Counted from the first letter of the stretch, positions 38,900 to 47,054 are shown. The stretch is 64,000 nucleotides of DNA from Chryseomicrobium excrementi (GCF_002798305.1 NZ_PCGR01000003.1:1-64000); one strand, 5' to 3'. The notes: generated by a model from the letters alone, not told the origin. Translations and numbers: made by a program.

Positions 38900-38928
38900 T
38901 TTTATCCGATTTTCATCAAATTTTCATC
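38900..38928 (+). promoter_or_regulatory. direct octamer repeats upstream of htrA (CssR-like)
   Basis: TTTTATCC (38900), TTTTCATC (38910) and TTTTCATC (38921) repeat at 10-11 bp, one helical turn. Bacillus htrA-type promoters carry comparable TTTTCAyA octamers recognised by the secretion-stress regulator CssR. No cssRS genes are in the window. Confidence 0.5.
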
Positions 38929-38977
38929 TTCATTGGGTACAGTATACGTATAACAGTACAAAAAGGAGAGGAAATTC

Positions 38978-40207
38978 ATGGACGATTACAAACCATATAA
39001 TCCCTATGCAGAAGAACCACAGCCACCAAAACGATCAGAAGAACCGAAGAAAAAACGAGGCATCGCCGGCTACTTTTTAGCAGGACTTTCGGGAGTACTA
39101 GTCGGAGCCTTGCTACTTTGGTTCATGATGCCAAGCCTGCAAAGCGCTCTTCCTGACAGCGGGACCCGCAGCAGCTCTGGGAACATCACATCCACCGAAC
39201 AAGTCAGCACAGATGTCACTTCAGATGTGACCGCCGCAGTTGAAAAGACCTCGGCCGCTGTCGTTGGGATCACCAACTTGCAAGAAGTGAATGACTTCTG
39301 GAGCAGCCAACAAGGCGAACAAGAAGCCGGAACAGGATCTGGTGTCATCTACAAAGTCGATGGAGACCGAGCATTTGTCGTGACGAACCACCACGTTGTG
39401 GACGGAGCGACTTCTATTGAAGTAACGCTGCAAGGTGGTAAAAAAGTAAACGCGGAACTCGTTGGTAGTGACGTGTGGACAGACTTAGCCGTACTTGAAA
39501 TGGACTCTGCGGATGTTGAGACTGTCATTGAATTCGGAGACTCGGATGCCCTGAAACAAGGGGAACCGGTTATTGCTATCGGGAATCCACTTGGTCTTGA
39601 TTTCTTTGGTTCCGTAACAACTGGAATTCTATCTGGTAAAGAACGTGTCATTCCAGTCGACCTAAACGAAGACGGGCAGCAAGACTGGCAGACAGAAGTG
39701 CTGCAGACAGATGCAGCCATTAACCCTGGGAACAGTGGTGGTGCACTAATCAACGTCGCTGGCCAACTGATCGGAATCAACTCGATGAAAATTTCGCAAA
39801 CAACAGTCGAAGGAATCGGTCTTGCGATCCCGATCAACTCTGCGATTCCAATCATCGAAGACTTGGAGCAAAATGGAGAAGTACAGCGCCCTTCAATGGG
39901 TGTGACACTGATCGATGTCGAGCAAGTGCCATCGTTCCACCAACAAGAAACATTGAAACTGCCTGAAGATATCACAACAGGTGTTGTAGTAGATGACGTC
40001 ATCGACAATTCTCCAGCTGCAGCAGCAGGAATGCAACAGTACGATGTCATTGTCGAGCTGGATGGCGAGAAGATTGAAAACATGCTCGAGCTTCGTCAGC
40101 ATCTTTACACAGAAAAAGAAGTGGGAGACTCCATGAACGTGAAAGTCTACCGTCAGGGTGAAATCGTAGAATTTACACTTGAATTAACCGACAACAACTC
40201 ATTGTAA
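38978..40207 (+). CDS. htrA: membrane-anchored HtrA/DegP-type serine protease
   Basis: 409-aa quality-control protease facing the outside of the membrane. A charged proline-rich cytoplasmic N-terminus is followed by a transmembrane helix (about 29-50), a trypsin-like domain with catalytic His139 (TNHHVV), Asp169 (TDLAVL) and Ser253 (GNSGGAL), and one PDZ domain (about 300-400). AAAGGAGAGG precedes the ATG. This is the HtrC (YycK) position of Bacillus, next to the wal operon. Confidence 0.95.
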   Translation: MDDYKPYNPYAEEPQPPKRSEEPKKKRGIAGYFLAGLSGVLVGALLLWFMMPSLQSALPDSGTRSSSGNITSTEQVSTDVTSDVTAAVEKTSAAVVGITNLQEVNDFWSSQQGEQEAGTGSGVIYKVDGDRAFVVTNHHVVDGATSIEVTLQGGKKVNAELVGSDVWTDLAVLEMDSADVETVIEFGDSDALKQGEPVIAIGNPLGLDFFGSVTTGILSGKERVIPVDLNEDGQQDWQTEVLQTDAAINPGNSGGALINVAGQLIGINSMKISQTTVEGIGLAIPINSAIPIIEDLEQNGEVQRPSMGVTLIDVEQVPSFHQQETLKLPEDITTGVVVDDVIDNSPAAAAGMQQYDVIVELDGEKIENMLELRQHLYTEKEVGDSMNVKVYRQGEIVEFTLELTDNNSL

Positions 40208-40251
40208 GATGTGGATAACTAAATTCGCTTCACAAAAGATTTACACAGGTA

Positions 40252-40289
40252 GCAGGGAGACGGAATGGCGTCTTTCCTGCTTCTTTTTT
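40252..40289 (+). terminator. htrA terminator
   Basis: Stem GCAGGGAGACG/CGTCTTTCCTGC (small bulge) with loop GAATGG, followed by TTCTTTTTT. Confidence 0.85.
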
Positions 40290-40373
40290 ATTTGTTACAA
40301 TAGGGTGTGGATAAACTAGTGCGAATTGTGAATAACTTTGTGCATAATCAAAATTGTCAGAGGAGGAAGAATA

Positions 40374-40541
40374 ATGGAGAAATACGCATGCGAAACCCAT
40401 GTAAATCAAGTACTTGACGAGGTGACGGCGTCGACAGGAGAATTTCCGATCCTCGAAAAAATCGAAACAGGTGAAAACTTATCCACACGCTGTGAGCATT
40501 GTGAACAGCCAGCTATATATATCGTAGGTGAAAAAAACTAA
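40374..40541 (+). CDS. CxxH/CxxC small protein
   Basis: 55-aa protein MEKYACETHVNQVLDEVTAS ending AIYIVGEKN, with CETH (residues 6-9) and CEHC, the CxxH/CxxC pattern of a tiny zinc-knuckle family placed next to rlmH in Bacillales. I use the ATG at 40374 with GAGGAGG 8 nt upstream; the frame extends further up without a ribosome site. Function unknown. A perfect DnaA box lies within its codons. Confidence 0.85.
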   Translation: MEKYACETHVNQVLDEVTASTGEFPILEKIETGENLSTRCEHCEQPAIYIVGEKN

Positions 40542-40628
40542 GACACAATATGTAGATAATGCATGTGGATATGTGGATAAACTCTGTGAATAACGTGTTT
40601 GTAAATGAACTGTAAAGGTGGATAACCT

Positions 40629-41108
40629 GTGAATATCACAATCATGACGGTTGGAAAGTTAAAAGAAAAATACCTCAAAATGGGCATCGAAGAATACGCC
40701 AAACGACTCGGCGCTTACGCCAAAATCGAACAGATTGAAGTGCCAGACGAAAAAGCACCCGAAAACTTGAGCGACGCCGACATGGAAATCGTCAAACGCA
40801 AAGAAGGCGAGCGCATCTTAGCCAAGATTCATCCAGACGCACACGTCATCGCCCTCGCCATTAACGGCAAAACGCGCAGCTCAGAAGAACTGGCTGCGCA
40901 CCTCAATTCCTTAATGACCTACGGCACGAGCAAAATCGTTTTCGTCATCGGCGGATCCCTTGGTCTTCACGACGACGTCTTGAAGCGTTCGAACGAACAA
41001 CTCTCGTTTGGGAAGATGACATTGCCTCACCAGTTGATGAAGCTTGTATTATTGGAGCAGGTGTATCGGAGCTTCCGGATTATTAAGGGGGAGCCTTATC
41101 ATAAATAG
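40629..41108 (+). CDS. rlmH: 23S rRNA pseudouridine(1915) methyltransferase RlmH
   Basis: SPOUT-class methyltransferase acting on pseudouridine 1915 of 23S rRNA in the 70S ribosome. 159 aa, with [19 protein letters not shown] near the start, the knotted SAM site [13 protein letters not shown], and the conserved C-terminus [14 protein letters not shown] start at 40629 behind AAAGGTGG. Its last 18 nt match the chromosomal attachment site used by SCC elements in staphylococci. Confidence 0.97.
   Translation: MNITIMTVGKLKEKYLKMGIEEYAKRLGAYAKIEQIEVPDEKAPENLSDADMEIVKRKEGERILAKIHPDAHVIALAINGKTRSSEELAAHLNSLMTYGTSKIVFVIGGSLGLHDDVLKRSNEQLSFGKMTLPHQLMKLVLLEQVYRSFRIIKGEPYHK
41091..41108 (+). other. SCC-type attachment-site-like sequence at the rlmH 3' end
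   Basis: GAGCCTTATCATAAATAG closely follows the attB core at the 3' end of staphylococcal rlmH/orfX (GAAGCnTATCATAAnTnA). No second copy and no ccr recombinase gene is present downstream, so it looks unoccupied, or the similarity reflects only conserved coding sequence. Confidence 0.45.
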
Positions 41109-41177
41109 TTGTATTAAATGATTTAGAGTTCTACATCTTTTCTAAATAAAAGTCTTCTAGTGAAAGGAAGATTTTAT

Positions 41178-41852
41178 ATGAACTACTTTATGAGCATGCT
41201 GGCATGTATGGTTTTGATGCTTACCGGATGTATGAATCAGGGGGAGGAAGAGCATATGAAGTCGCAACAAAGATCTCTTATTCAAGCCGTTGAAAGTAAT
41301 GATATAGAAAAAGTGCAGGACATCTTACAAGATTCGTCCTATCAATTGAACGAAACGAATGACAAAGGACAAACTCCTTTACTGATTGCGACCCATAAAA
41401 ACTATGTTGAGGTGGCTAAACTCTTAATTGACGCCGGAGCTGATATCAATCAACAAGACTCTATTCAGGATAGTCCTTATTTGTATGCGGGAGCACAAGG
41501 TAAAACAGAGATTTTGAAGTATATGATTGAAAATGCTGAACCAAATCATACGGTCGTGAATCGCTATGGCGGCAATGCTTTGATTCCGGCAGCGGAAAAA
41601 GGCCATTTAGAGAATGTGAAGATCCTTTTAGAAGATGGGAAAGCAGATATCGATCACCAAAATAACTTTGGCTATACAGCATTGATTGAAGCCGTCGCGT
41701 TAACAGACGGTTCAGAGTTGTACCAGGAGATTGTGCAAGAATTGCTAAACTATAATGCGAATAAAGAGCTCCGCGACAACCGGGGGAAGACCGCACTGGA
41801 TTATGCCAAAGAAATGGGCTACACAGAAATGGTGAAACTGTTAGAAGACTAA
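41178..41852 (+). CDS. ankyrin-repeat lipoprotein
   Basis: 224-aa predicted lipoprotein: a hydrophobic signal with lipobox LMLTGC near residues 13-18, then about five ankyrin repeats (for example KGQTPLLIATHKNYVEVAKLL and GYTALIEAVALTDG; last repeat GKTALDYAKEMGYTEMVKLL). Likely held on the outer membrane face for protein contacts; the partner is unknown. The ATG at 41178 has AAAGGAAG upstream; a GTG at 41160 overlaps that site. First gene beyond rlmH, no obvious operon partner. Confidence 0.85.
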   Translation: MNYFMSMLACMVLMLTGCMNQGEEEHMKSQQRSLIQAVESNDIEKVQDILQDSSYQLNETNDKGQTPLLIATHKNYVEVAKLLIDAGADINQQDSIQDSPYLYAGAQGKTEILKYMIENAEPNHTVVNRYGGNALIPAAEKGHLENVKILLEDGKADIDHQNNFGYTALIEAVALTDGSELYQEIVQELLNYNANKELRDNRGKTALDYAKEMGYTEMVKLLED

Positions 41853-41894
41853 GAAGGATTCAATCAGTAATAGAGAAGGATATAGGTAACCTAA

Positions 41895-42374
41895 ATGGAT
41901 TCTACTATCAACGCAATCTTTGAATCAGAAAGATGCTATACAAGACGTTTTACCGAAAGCGATTTGGACGCGTTCATCGAATATCGCAACAATGCGGAAT
42001 GGATGAAATACCAATCGTTTAAAGGATTATCGCTGGAAGAGTACAAAGAGATTCTATTGAAGGAAACCACTGTGGAAAGAGGGGTACAATTTGCGGTCCT
42101 CAGAAAAGCCGATCAAGTTCTCCTTGGAGACGTCTTCATAAAAAAGGAAGATGCGATTTTCTGGATCGGCTATACCATCAGTCCATCTTTTAAAAGGCAA
42201 GGATACGCTTATGAAATCACCCAGGCAATGATTTCATGGATACAGCAGCAAGGCGACTATAAGATTATGGCCGGAGTAACGCCGGAAAATCATGCGTCGG
42301 TTCAGTTGCTAGAGAAACTGGGGTTTATAAAGGCTGATGAGGAAGATGGGGAATCCATCTTTTTATTACAATAG
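41895..42374 (+). CDS. GNAT family N-acetyltransferase
   Basis: 159-aa GNAT of the RimJ/RimL type: N-terminal CYTRRFTESDLDAFIEYRN, a beta strand FWIGYTISPSF followed by the acetyl-CoA loop KRQGYAYEITQAM (the usual RGxGxA is RQGYA), and ENHASVQLLEKLGF. Substrate not predictable. It lies 42 nt after the ankyrin gene, same strand. Confidence 0.88.
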   Translation: MDSTINAIFESERCYTRRFTESDLDAFIEYRNNAEWMKYQSFKGLSLEEYKEILLKETTVERGVQFAVLRKADQVLLGDVFIKKEDAIFWIGYTISPSFKRQGYAYEITQAMISWIQQQGDYKIMAGVTPENHASVQLLEKLGFIKADEEDGESIFLLQ

Positions 42375-42390
42375 CCTTCATCGTGAACCA

Positions 42391-42424
42391 TATAAAAAAA
42401 CACCCTCAAATATCTGAGGATGTC
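42391..42424. terminator. bidirectional terminator between GNAT and YdjM-like genes
   Basis: ACACCCTCA and TGAGGATGT pair (one mismatch) around AATATC, with seven A on the left that read as T on the minus strand. Best suited to the leftward gene ending at 42429, but placed where two genes converge. Confidence 0.7.
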
Positions 42425-42428
42425 TAGG

Positions 42429-42932
42429 TCATACAGTTTTCAGCAAAAGCTGGACTGTGAGAAGGAGAAGAACTACAAAGGTTACTTTCTCGATCAGTCC
42501 GCCTGTCCGAATATGTGCGATGCGGAATCGCTTGGCCTTCGGAATCGGATATAGAAGCGGCACGCCTTGAGGGTTCAACATGTCGAGCAGCACGTGGCTG
42601 ATTGCACCTATGAAGAAGCCAAATGCTATCGGGTAGGCGTAAGAACTGAATTCGGTCAGTTCCAGCCCGGAATAGAGAAGCAGGCTGAACAAACCAACGA
42701 TAAGTGGGGAATGAGTTGCTCCGCGGTGCGTGGTCGTACGTCTCACTAAAAAGCCAAAAGGTTTCAAACGGTTGCTGATGAAACTGTTCTTGTGGTCGAT
42801 GTCTGGCGCAACCGAGCCGATCAGGGTAGCGACGGCGAATGGCACCACTTGCTCTGGCGACACATACTCGGTGTGTTGAAGAACCGCGAGCGTGATGAGC
42901 GCCCCACCAGCGAAATGGGTCTTGTATTGCAT
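42429..42932 (-). CDS. YdjM-type membrane-bound metal-dependent hydrolase
   Basis: 167-aa integral membrane protein of the YdjM/DUF457 group. Conserved polar motifs are THFAGG, GSVAPDIDHKNS, TTTHRGATHSP and SHVLLDMLNPQGVPLLYP, with His/Asp residues likely binding metal. About four hydrophobic segments. The family is named a hydrolase by motif; its substrate is unknown. GGAGG precedes the ATG. Convergent with the GNAT gene. Confidence 0.85.
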   Translation of the reverse strand: MQYKTHFAGGALITLAVLQHTEYVSPEQVVPFAVATLIGSVAPDIDHKNSFISNRLKPFGFLVRRTTTHRGATHSPLIVGLFSLLLYSGLELTEFSSYAYPIAFGFFIGAISHVLLDMLNPQGVPLLYPIPKAKRFRIAHIRTGGLIEKVTFVVLLLLTVQLLLKTV

Positions 42933-43014
42933 GAGAAACCTCCTTATTTATGGTGCTAGTCTATAATAAGGGGTATATGTGTTCGATACAAGATGTCAAA
43001 TGCAGCATTAATGC

Positions 43015-43905
43015 ATGATTGGTAAGTTCAATTACAAAAGAAACGAGGCGATTCTTATTCAATCTATACATAAACTAGGCGAACGCTTTTGGTACAGCAC
43101 GGCTGTCTCTTTAACCGACCGTCCGATTCTAGGAATGGTGACGGGGACTAAGAAGACATTGCTGATTGATGCAGGGAACTCGGAAGAGCATGTCACTTAT
43201 TTTATCGAGGAGCTCAACAAGATGGGCGTTCCGAATCCAGATATTGTGGTCCTAACACATTGGCACTGGGATCATATACTCGGCCTTTCTGCTTTATCAG
43301 ATACCGTTTCTATGGCTTCGAAGCAGACTGCGACAGAAATGGAAAAGTTGCTTCCTTATTCTTGGTCCGATGAAGCCATCGATGAGCGAGTGAGAGAGGG
43401 CATAGAGATTGAGTTTTGCGCCAAAGCTATTAAGGAAGAATACAAGACTCACCGAGACATCAAGGTCACTCTGCCGGACATTACCATCGAAAGCAATGCA
43501 GAAATCCATCTCGGTGGCGTGACTTGTATCGTCCAACATGTAGGAGGCGATCATGCTGCAGATTCCGTTGTCGTCTATATCAAAGAGGAGAAGATTCTCT
43601 TCCTTGGCGACTGCATTTATCCGAAAATGTACGCAGAAAAAGTCCACTATACAGTTGATGAAACGTTACGTTTGTTAGATGTACTAGAAACGTTTGATGC
43701 AGAAACCTATATCCCTTCGCACCAAGAGCCTATTTCAAAAGAGGAATTCGAGAAAGAAGTAGCGATGCTTCGAGCAATTGCGAAGTATACGAATCGTTGC
43801 AAGGGAGACAAGCTGAAAATAACGAAAGAATATCAAAACCATGTAAAAAGAGAACTGACCGAGGACGAATTCGAGACAATCGCTAATTTCGTAGATGGGT
43901 ATTGA
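43015..43905 (+). CDS. MBL-fold metallo-hydrolase
   Basis: 296-aa metallo-beta-lactamase-fold protein. The zinc motif is LTHWHWDHILG near residues 81-91, a further metal histidine in GGDHAADS, an aspartate in LFLGDCIYP and a final histidine in PSHQEPIS. Substrate unknown. The ATG at 43015 lacks a clear ribosome site, so the true start could be a little downstream. Stands alone, followed by a terminator. Confidence 0.85.
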   Translation: MIGKFNYKRNEAILIQSIHKLGERFWYSTAVSLTDRPILGMVTGTKKTLLIDAGNSEEHVTYFIEELNKMGVPNPDIVVLTHWHWDHILGLSALSDTVSMASKQTATEMEKLLPYSWSDEAIDERVREGIEIEFCAKAIKEEYKTHRDIKVTLPDITIESNAEIHLGGVTCIVQHVGGDHAADSVVVYIKEEKILFLGDCIYPKMYAEKVHYTVDETLRLLDVLETFDAETYIPSHQEPISKEEFEKEVAMLRAIAKYTNRCKGDKLKITKEYQNHVKRELTEDEFETIANFVDGY

Positions 43906-43920
43906 GGGTATTCTATGGAG

Positions 43921-43948
43921 AACCGCACCAGGTGAAGGTGCGGTTTTT
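43921..43948 (+). terminator. terminator of the MBL gene
   Basis: Perfect 9-bp stem AACCGCACC/GGTGCGGTT with loop AGGTGAA followed by TTTAA; it abuts the convergent gene's stop codon. Confidence 0.82.
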
Positions 43949-44606
43949 AAGTAGCCTCTTCTATACTTGCGCGGGTTACTAAGCTGCCAAGACTATGCGC
44001 AATGAAAAACTGGGCCGAGTAATAGGTCGACATGATCAAGTAAGTCGATTGGGGTACATCCGATACAAACATATTCCAGGACAAAATAGAATCAGATAGT
44101 ACAAATAGCAAACTACCTGTGATGGCCCACTTGTTTCCTGTCATAATGGCCATCCAAGCCATAAGTGAGATGACAATCACATAAGCAATGACCGGGATGA
44201 CAAGAGCATTGTTTCCGTCTTCAATCAGAGCAGTTATTAGGATTCTACCCATAAAGAGAGAGTATATGAGTATCAAAAGAATCACTGTGAAACGAACTTT
44301 AGAAAACTTCCACGCTCTACTGAATCCCACTACATAAAAGAGATGTCCCACTAAAAATGTTGCTAGTCCAAGGATAAAAGAATAAGCGATGAAGCCATCT
44401 GCCAGCATGCAAATAAACAATCCGCTCAGCAAAATCCACTGAGTAGAATTAGGTTTGGACCGGCACTGTAGATATGCATAAACAAGGATTAAAATCATAG
44501 GAATGAGCTTAAATATAACTTTAAGAATGGTAGGATCTTCTGGGATACTAAAGATATACAAGCAACTCATGAACAAGATAAGAAGAGGCAAAACGAATTT
44601 TTTCAT
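43947..44606 (-). CDS. YhhN family membrane protein (lysoplasmalogenase-like)
   Basis: 219-aa protein with about eight transmembrane segments and the YhhN/TMEM86 signatures LLSGLFICMLADGF, GHLFYVVGF, GSLLFVLSDSILSWNMF and YYSAQFFIAHS. Some family members hydrolyse the vinyl-ether bond of lysoplasmalogens; whether this one does is unknown. I prefer the ATG at 44606, 10 nt after GGAG; a GTG at 44612 is too close. Confidence 0.82.
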   Translation of the reverse strand: MKKFVLPLLILFMSCLYIFSIPEDPTILKVIFKLIPMILILVYAYLQCRSKPNSTQWILLSGLFICMLADGFIAYSFILGLATFLVGHLFYVVGFSRAWKFSKVRFTVILLILIYSLFMGRILITALIEDGNNALVIPVIAYVIVISLMAWMAIMTGNKWAITGSLLFVLSDSILSWNMFVSDVPQSTYLIMSTYYSAQFFIAHSLGSLVTRASIEEAT

Positions 44607-44758
44607 CAGCACATCACTCCTACTGCTTTTACTAAAGATTATGGTTTGTGGTAGATGACTAGGACTTCTGCAGAAGAGACTGGTTATCCTTTATTTTATA
44701 AAAGATTGTAAGCAGGATATTTTTATTGGATCTACAAATAACGAATCGGAGGTGTAAC

Positions 44759-45307
44759 ATGATCTATATCGAGACGCCAAGATTGCGATTGCATGATTGG
44801 AAAGAAGCTGACTTTGAGCCTTTCAGCCGAATGAATGCAGATGAAGAAGTAATGAGGTATTTCCCTAAAACTTTATCAAAAGAAGAATCTGATGCTTTTG
44901 CGCAGGCAATCATTGCAGAGATCAAAGAATTCGGATTTGGTCTATATGCCGTGGAAGTAAAAGAAGCAAATGAGTTCATTGGATTTATCGGATTTCACAG
45001 AGCTACTTTCGAATCTGACTTTACTCCGTGTATCGAAATCGGCTGGAGACTGAAAAAAGAAGCGTGGGGAAGAGGCTACGCAACTGAGGGAGCAAAAGCT
45101 TGTCTGCAGTATGGATTTGAGGAATTAGGCTTTGACGAGATCTTCAGTTTCACTGCAGCTATCAATGAGCCTTCAAAACAAGTGATGAAAAAGATAGGGC
45201 TGCAGTTTGTGAAAGAGTTTGATCATCCGAGAGTTGATAAAGACAGTCCGCTTTTGAAGCATGTTTTGTACCATATACAGAGCAATGACTACAAGAAATT
45301 AAAATAA
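44759..45307 (+). CDS. GNAT family N-acetyltransferase
   Basis: 182-aa GNAT of the RimJ/RimL-type Acetyltransf_3 family: MIYIETPRLRLHDWKEADFE, EIGWRLKKEAWGRGYATEGAKA (the acetyl-CoA loop GRGYAT) and AAINEPSKQVMKKIGLQF. The ATG at 44759 has GGAGGTG 6 nt upstream; the frame opens earlier without support. Target unknown. Confidence 0.9.
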   Translation: MIYIETPRLRLHDWKEADFEPFSRMNADEEVMRYFPKTLSKEESDAFAQAIIAEIKEFGFGLYAVEVKEANEFIGFIGFHRATFESDFTPCIEIGWRLKKEAWGRGYATEGAKACLQYGFEELGFDEIFSFTAAINEPSKQVMKKIGLQFVKEFDHPRVDKDSPLLKHVLYHIQSNDYKKLK

Positions 45308-45325
45308 TTTAGAATGACCGTTGAG

Positions 45326-45357
45326 CACGAATTTTGCGAGAGGAGATTCGTGTTTTA
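45326..45357 (+). terminator. GNAT gene terminator
   Basis: CACGAAT (45326-45332) pairs with ATTCGTG (45346-45352) around a 13-nt loop, followed by TTTTATTATT. Confidence 0.6.
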
Positions 45358-45552
45358 TTATTGGTTAATTGGAATATTTTACTCTTAATACCTTTATCTG
45401 ATTGTTTCTTATCGGTGGGATGATATACTTAGATTAATCAATAAGTCTAAGGAAACACAGTCTAAAAAAGACGATTGTATCTTGATGCGCGGAATTAATA
45501 AGAAGAACAGAAGTGAAATCTTCTAAATTACGGAGTTAGGAGTCTAATAGCC

Positions 45553-45723
45553 ATGGATAAAAGTAATTCAGGGTTAGTGCATTTAGGAGTAACTATCTTA
45601 TTGTCGATAGTGATTTTTTACGTACTGGCAATAACATTAAAAACCGAAACGCCAGTCACAGATTTTTTACTAACAACGATTTGCGTGAATTTGATTTATA
45701 GAAGTTATATCAAGGGGAAGTGA
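45553..45723 (+). CDS. small two-helix membrane protein
   Basis: 56-aa ORF MDKSNSGLVHLGVTILLSIV ending YRSYIKGK. There are two hydrophobic stretches (about 8-28 and 37-48) separated by KTETPVTD, and a basic C-terminus. TTAGGAG lies 10 nt before the ATG. AT-rich, no recognisable family. Sits alone between the GNAT gene and a leftward membrane-protein gene. Confidence 0.55.
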   Translation: MDKSNSGLVHLGVTILLSIVIFYVLAITLKTETPVTDFLLTTICVNLIYRSYIKGK

Positions 45724-45897
45724 CTACGCGAAATCACTGTAATTTAGAATGTATTGAACTTATTTAGGCGGTGTATTTATTATGATTCTCTTCATCCTTT
45801 TACTACTCAAGACGAGACAAGCGGAAAGTTGTGACAAGAAAGCAGAAACTTTTATGTATTACTCGTTTCCTTAAGGTAGGAGTAATTTAAATTTATT

Positions 45898-46302
45898 TTA
45901 TGAACGCACACGAATCCGACCATCACGGAAAGTGACTTTTGATTTGAAAATAAAAGAGATGCTCGTGATGTAAATAGAGTTAGCGAGGATATAGAAAGCC
46001 AGGGCTGGTAAAGTGAAAAACCTCATAAAGCTAGTTTCTCCCCATTCTATAAAGGCATGTAATACAATTCCTAACGTAGTAAGAAACAGCGAAATGAAAA
46101 AGACTTTGAGTACGTTTTTTCTAAAATAAAGAGTGAAGATCATCGCAAAGAAAAAATTTAATACAAATAACGAAATCAGGAAAATATATTTGGAAATATA
46201 CGAATCAAAAAATACAGTTGGAAAGTTTAAAGCACTCGAAATCACTAAGCCGATTGCAGAAAACCAAAAAAGGCCTTTCAAGTTCGCGTTAGAATGTATC
46301 AT
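45898..46302 (-). CDS. four-helix hypothetical membrane protein
   Basis: 134-aa AT-rich protein with four hydrophobic segments (about 10-30, 38-60, 66-86, 95-116) and a charged C-terminus KVTFRDGRIRVRS. GGGAGGT lies 5 nt before the ATG. No family recognised and no clear operon partner. Confidence 0.7.
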   Translation of the reverse strand: MIHSNANLKGLFWFSAIGLVISSALNFPTVFFDSYISKYIFLISLFVLNFFFAMIFTLYFRKNVLKVFFISLFLTTLGIVLHAFIEWGETSFMRFFTLPALAFYILANSIYITSISFIFKSKVTFRDGRIRVRS

Positions 46303-46381
46303 ATTTACCTCCCATCACATTTTCCTTATTCTACCACAGTTATGTGCAAGATAATTCCAAATCCAAATAAAAATCTCCAAC

Positions 46382-46412
46382 AAAAAAAGGCATCCACACA
46401 AGTAGGCACCTT
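46382..46412 (-). terminator. terminator of the hmoA-like gene
   Basis: On the minus strand AAGGTGCC and GGATGCCTT pair with two wobble positions, followed by TTTTTTTG. It lies beyond the second (TAA) stop at 46419, not the TAG at 46464, supporting the longer ancestral gene. Confidence 0.6.
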
Positions 46413-46418
46413 CCCTTA

Positions 46419-46739
46419 TTACTTCGCCGCTTCCAAAGTAGAAGCCACTTCCGAAATGATGATCTACCTTCCTAGCATTGGGGACTCTTCGCCGCTATTT
46501 CCTGAACGGGAATGAGATTCTTTGAATGCGTCGCTGTTTTTCCACTGCGTGAAGTCCTCCATCATGTTCCAGTACATATTGACGTTTAGTTCATCGTACT
46601 CCGTAAGGTTTTGGGTGATCCACACTTCGACTTTTACAAAGCCGTCCATTTGTTGTAGGGCACCTGGTTTCGTAAACATCGGCGCCATCTTTTCAGCGAA
46701 ACCGGATTTCATCTTGATGCGATTTGTTACGATGATCAT
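46419..46739 (-). pseudogene. heme-degrading monooxygenase (HmoA/IsdG-like) with in-frame TAG
   Basis: ABM-fold heme monooxygenase releasing iron from heme. The first 91 codons (46464-46739) hold the expected triad Asn6 (IVTNRI), Trp66 (FTQWKNSDAF) and His76 (SHSRSG). Codon 92 is TAG, followed in the same frame by IIISEVASTLEAAK and TAA at 46419, giving the ~107-codon length of HmoA/IsdG. A lysine codon (AAG to TAG) is the simplest ancestor. The truncated product lacks the final beta strand; it may be inactive or rescued by read-through. No ribosome-site defect is visible upstream. Confidence 0.75.
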
Positions 46740-47054
46740 CTCTAGATTCCTCCCATTGATTTAATGTGTTCCAACAACTCCACCTTATTCCTTTCGAAGC
46801 CTGTTGTCGAATCATAGATGACTACTTTATGGGATAATGTAATGGTACTCCAAATCGATGTGGAAAGTCATTTTGCAGGATTAAGTCTGTCTGCATGGGT
46901 TTTGACTGGAGAGACCATATGAGAAAATAGTTTCATGAAATAAAAATCCGGGAAAATAAACATAAGAGACTGCCTATTTTTAAGAGGGCACAATGATCGG
47001 AAATAGTAGTAGCTAGTTTATAGAGATAAAATAAGTAATAAGGGGAGAATGACC
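46740..47054. other. intergenic region, no gene seen
   Basis: About 315 bp between the divergent hmoA-like and M20 genes. I see no ORF with a ribosome site other than the flanking ones, no strong hairpin and only poor promoter-like sequence (TTGACT near 46902 without a matching -10). Confidence 0.6.

Larger units (their letters stand above)
40210..40625. promoter_or_regulatory. DnaA-box cluster spanning htrA-rlmH
   Basis: Perfect boxes (TTATCCACA or complement) lie at 40210-40218, 40306-40314, 40479-40487 (inside the small gene) and 40572-40580. One-mismatch boxes lie at 40327-40335, 40339-40347, 40551-40559, 40564-40572, 40585-40593 and 40617-40625. Ten in about 415 bp is a density matched in this window only by oriC. 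Confidence 0.8.

Noticed and set aside
39349-40083. 244-aa frame antisense to htrA
   Set aside because: Low-complexity Ser/Thr/Pro composition arises from complementing the htrA codons; no start signal or homologue recognised.
45782-45874. 30-codon ORF starting MILFILLLLK
   Set aside because: Has a partial GGCGGTG site, but is very short with one hydrophobic stretch and no support; could be a chance or remnant frame.
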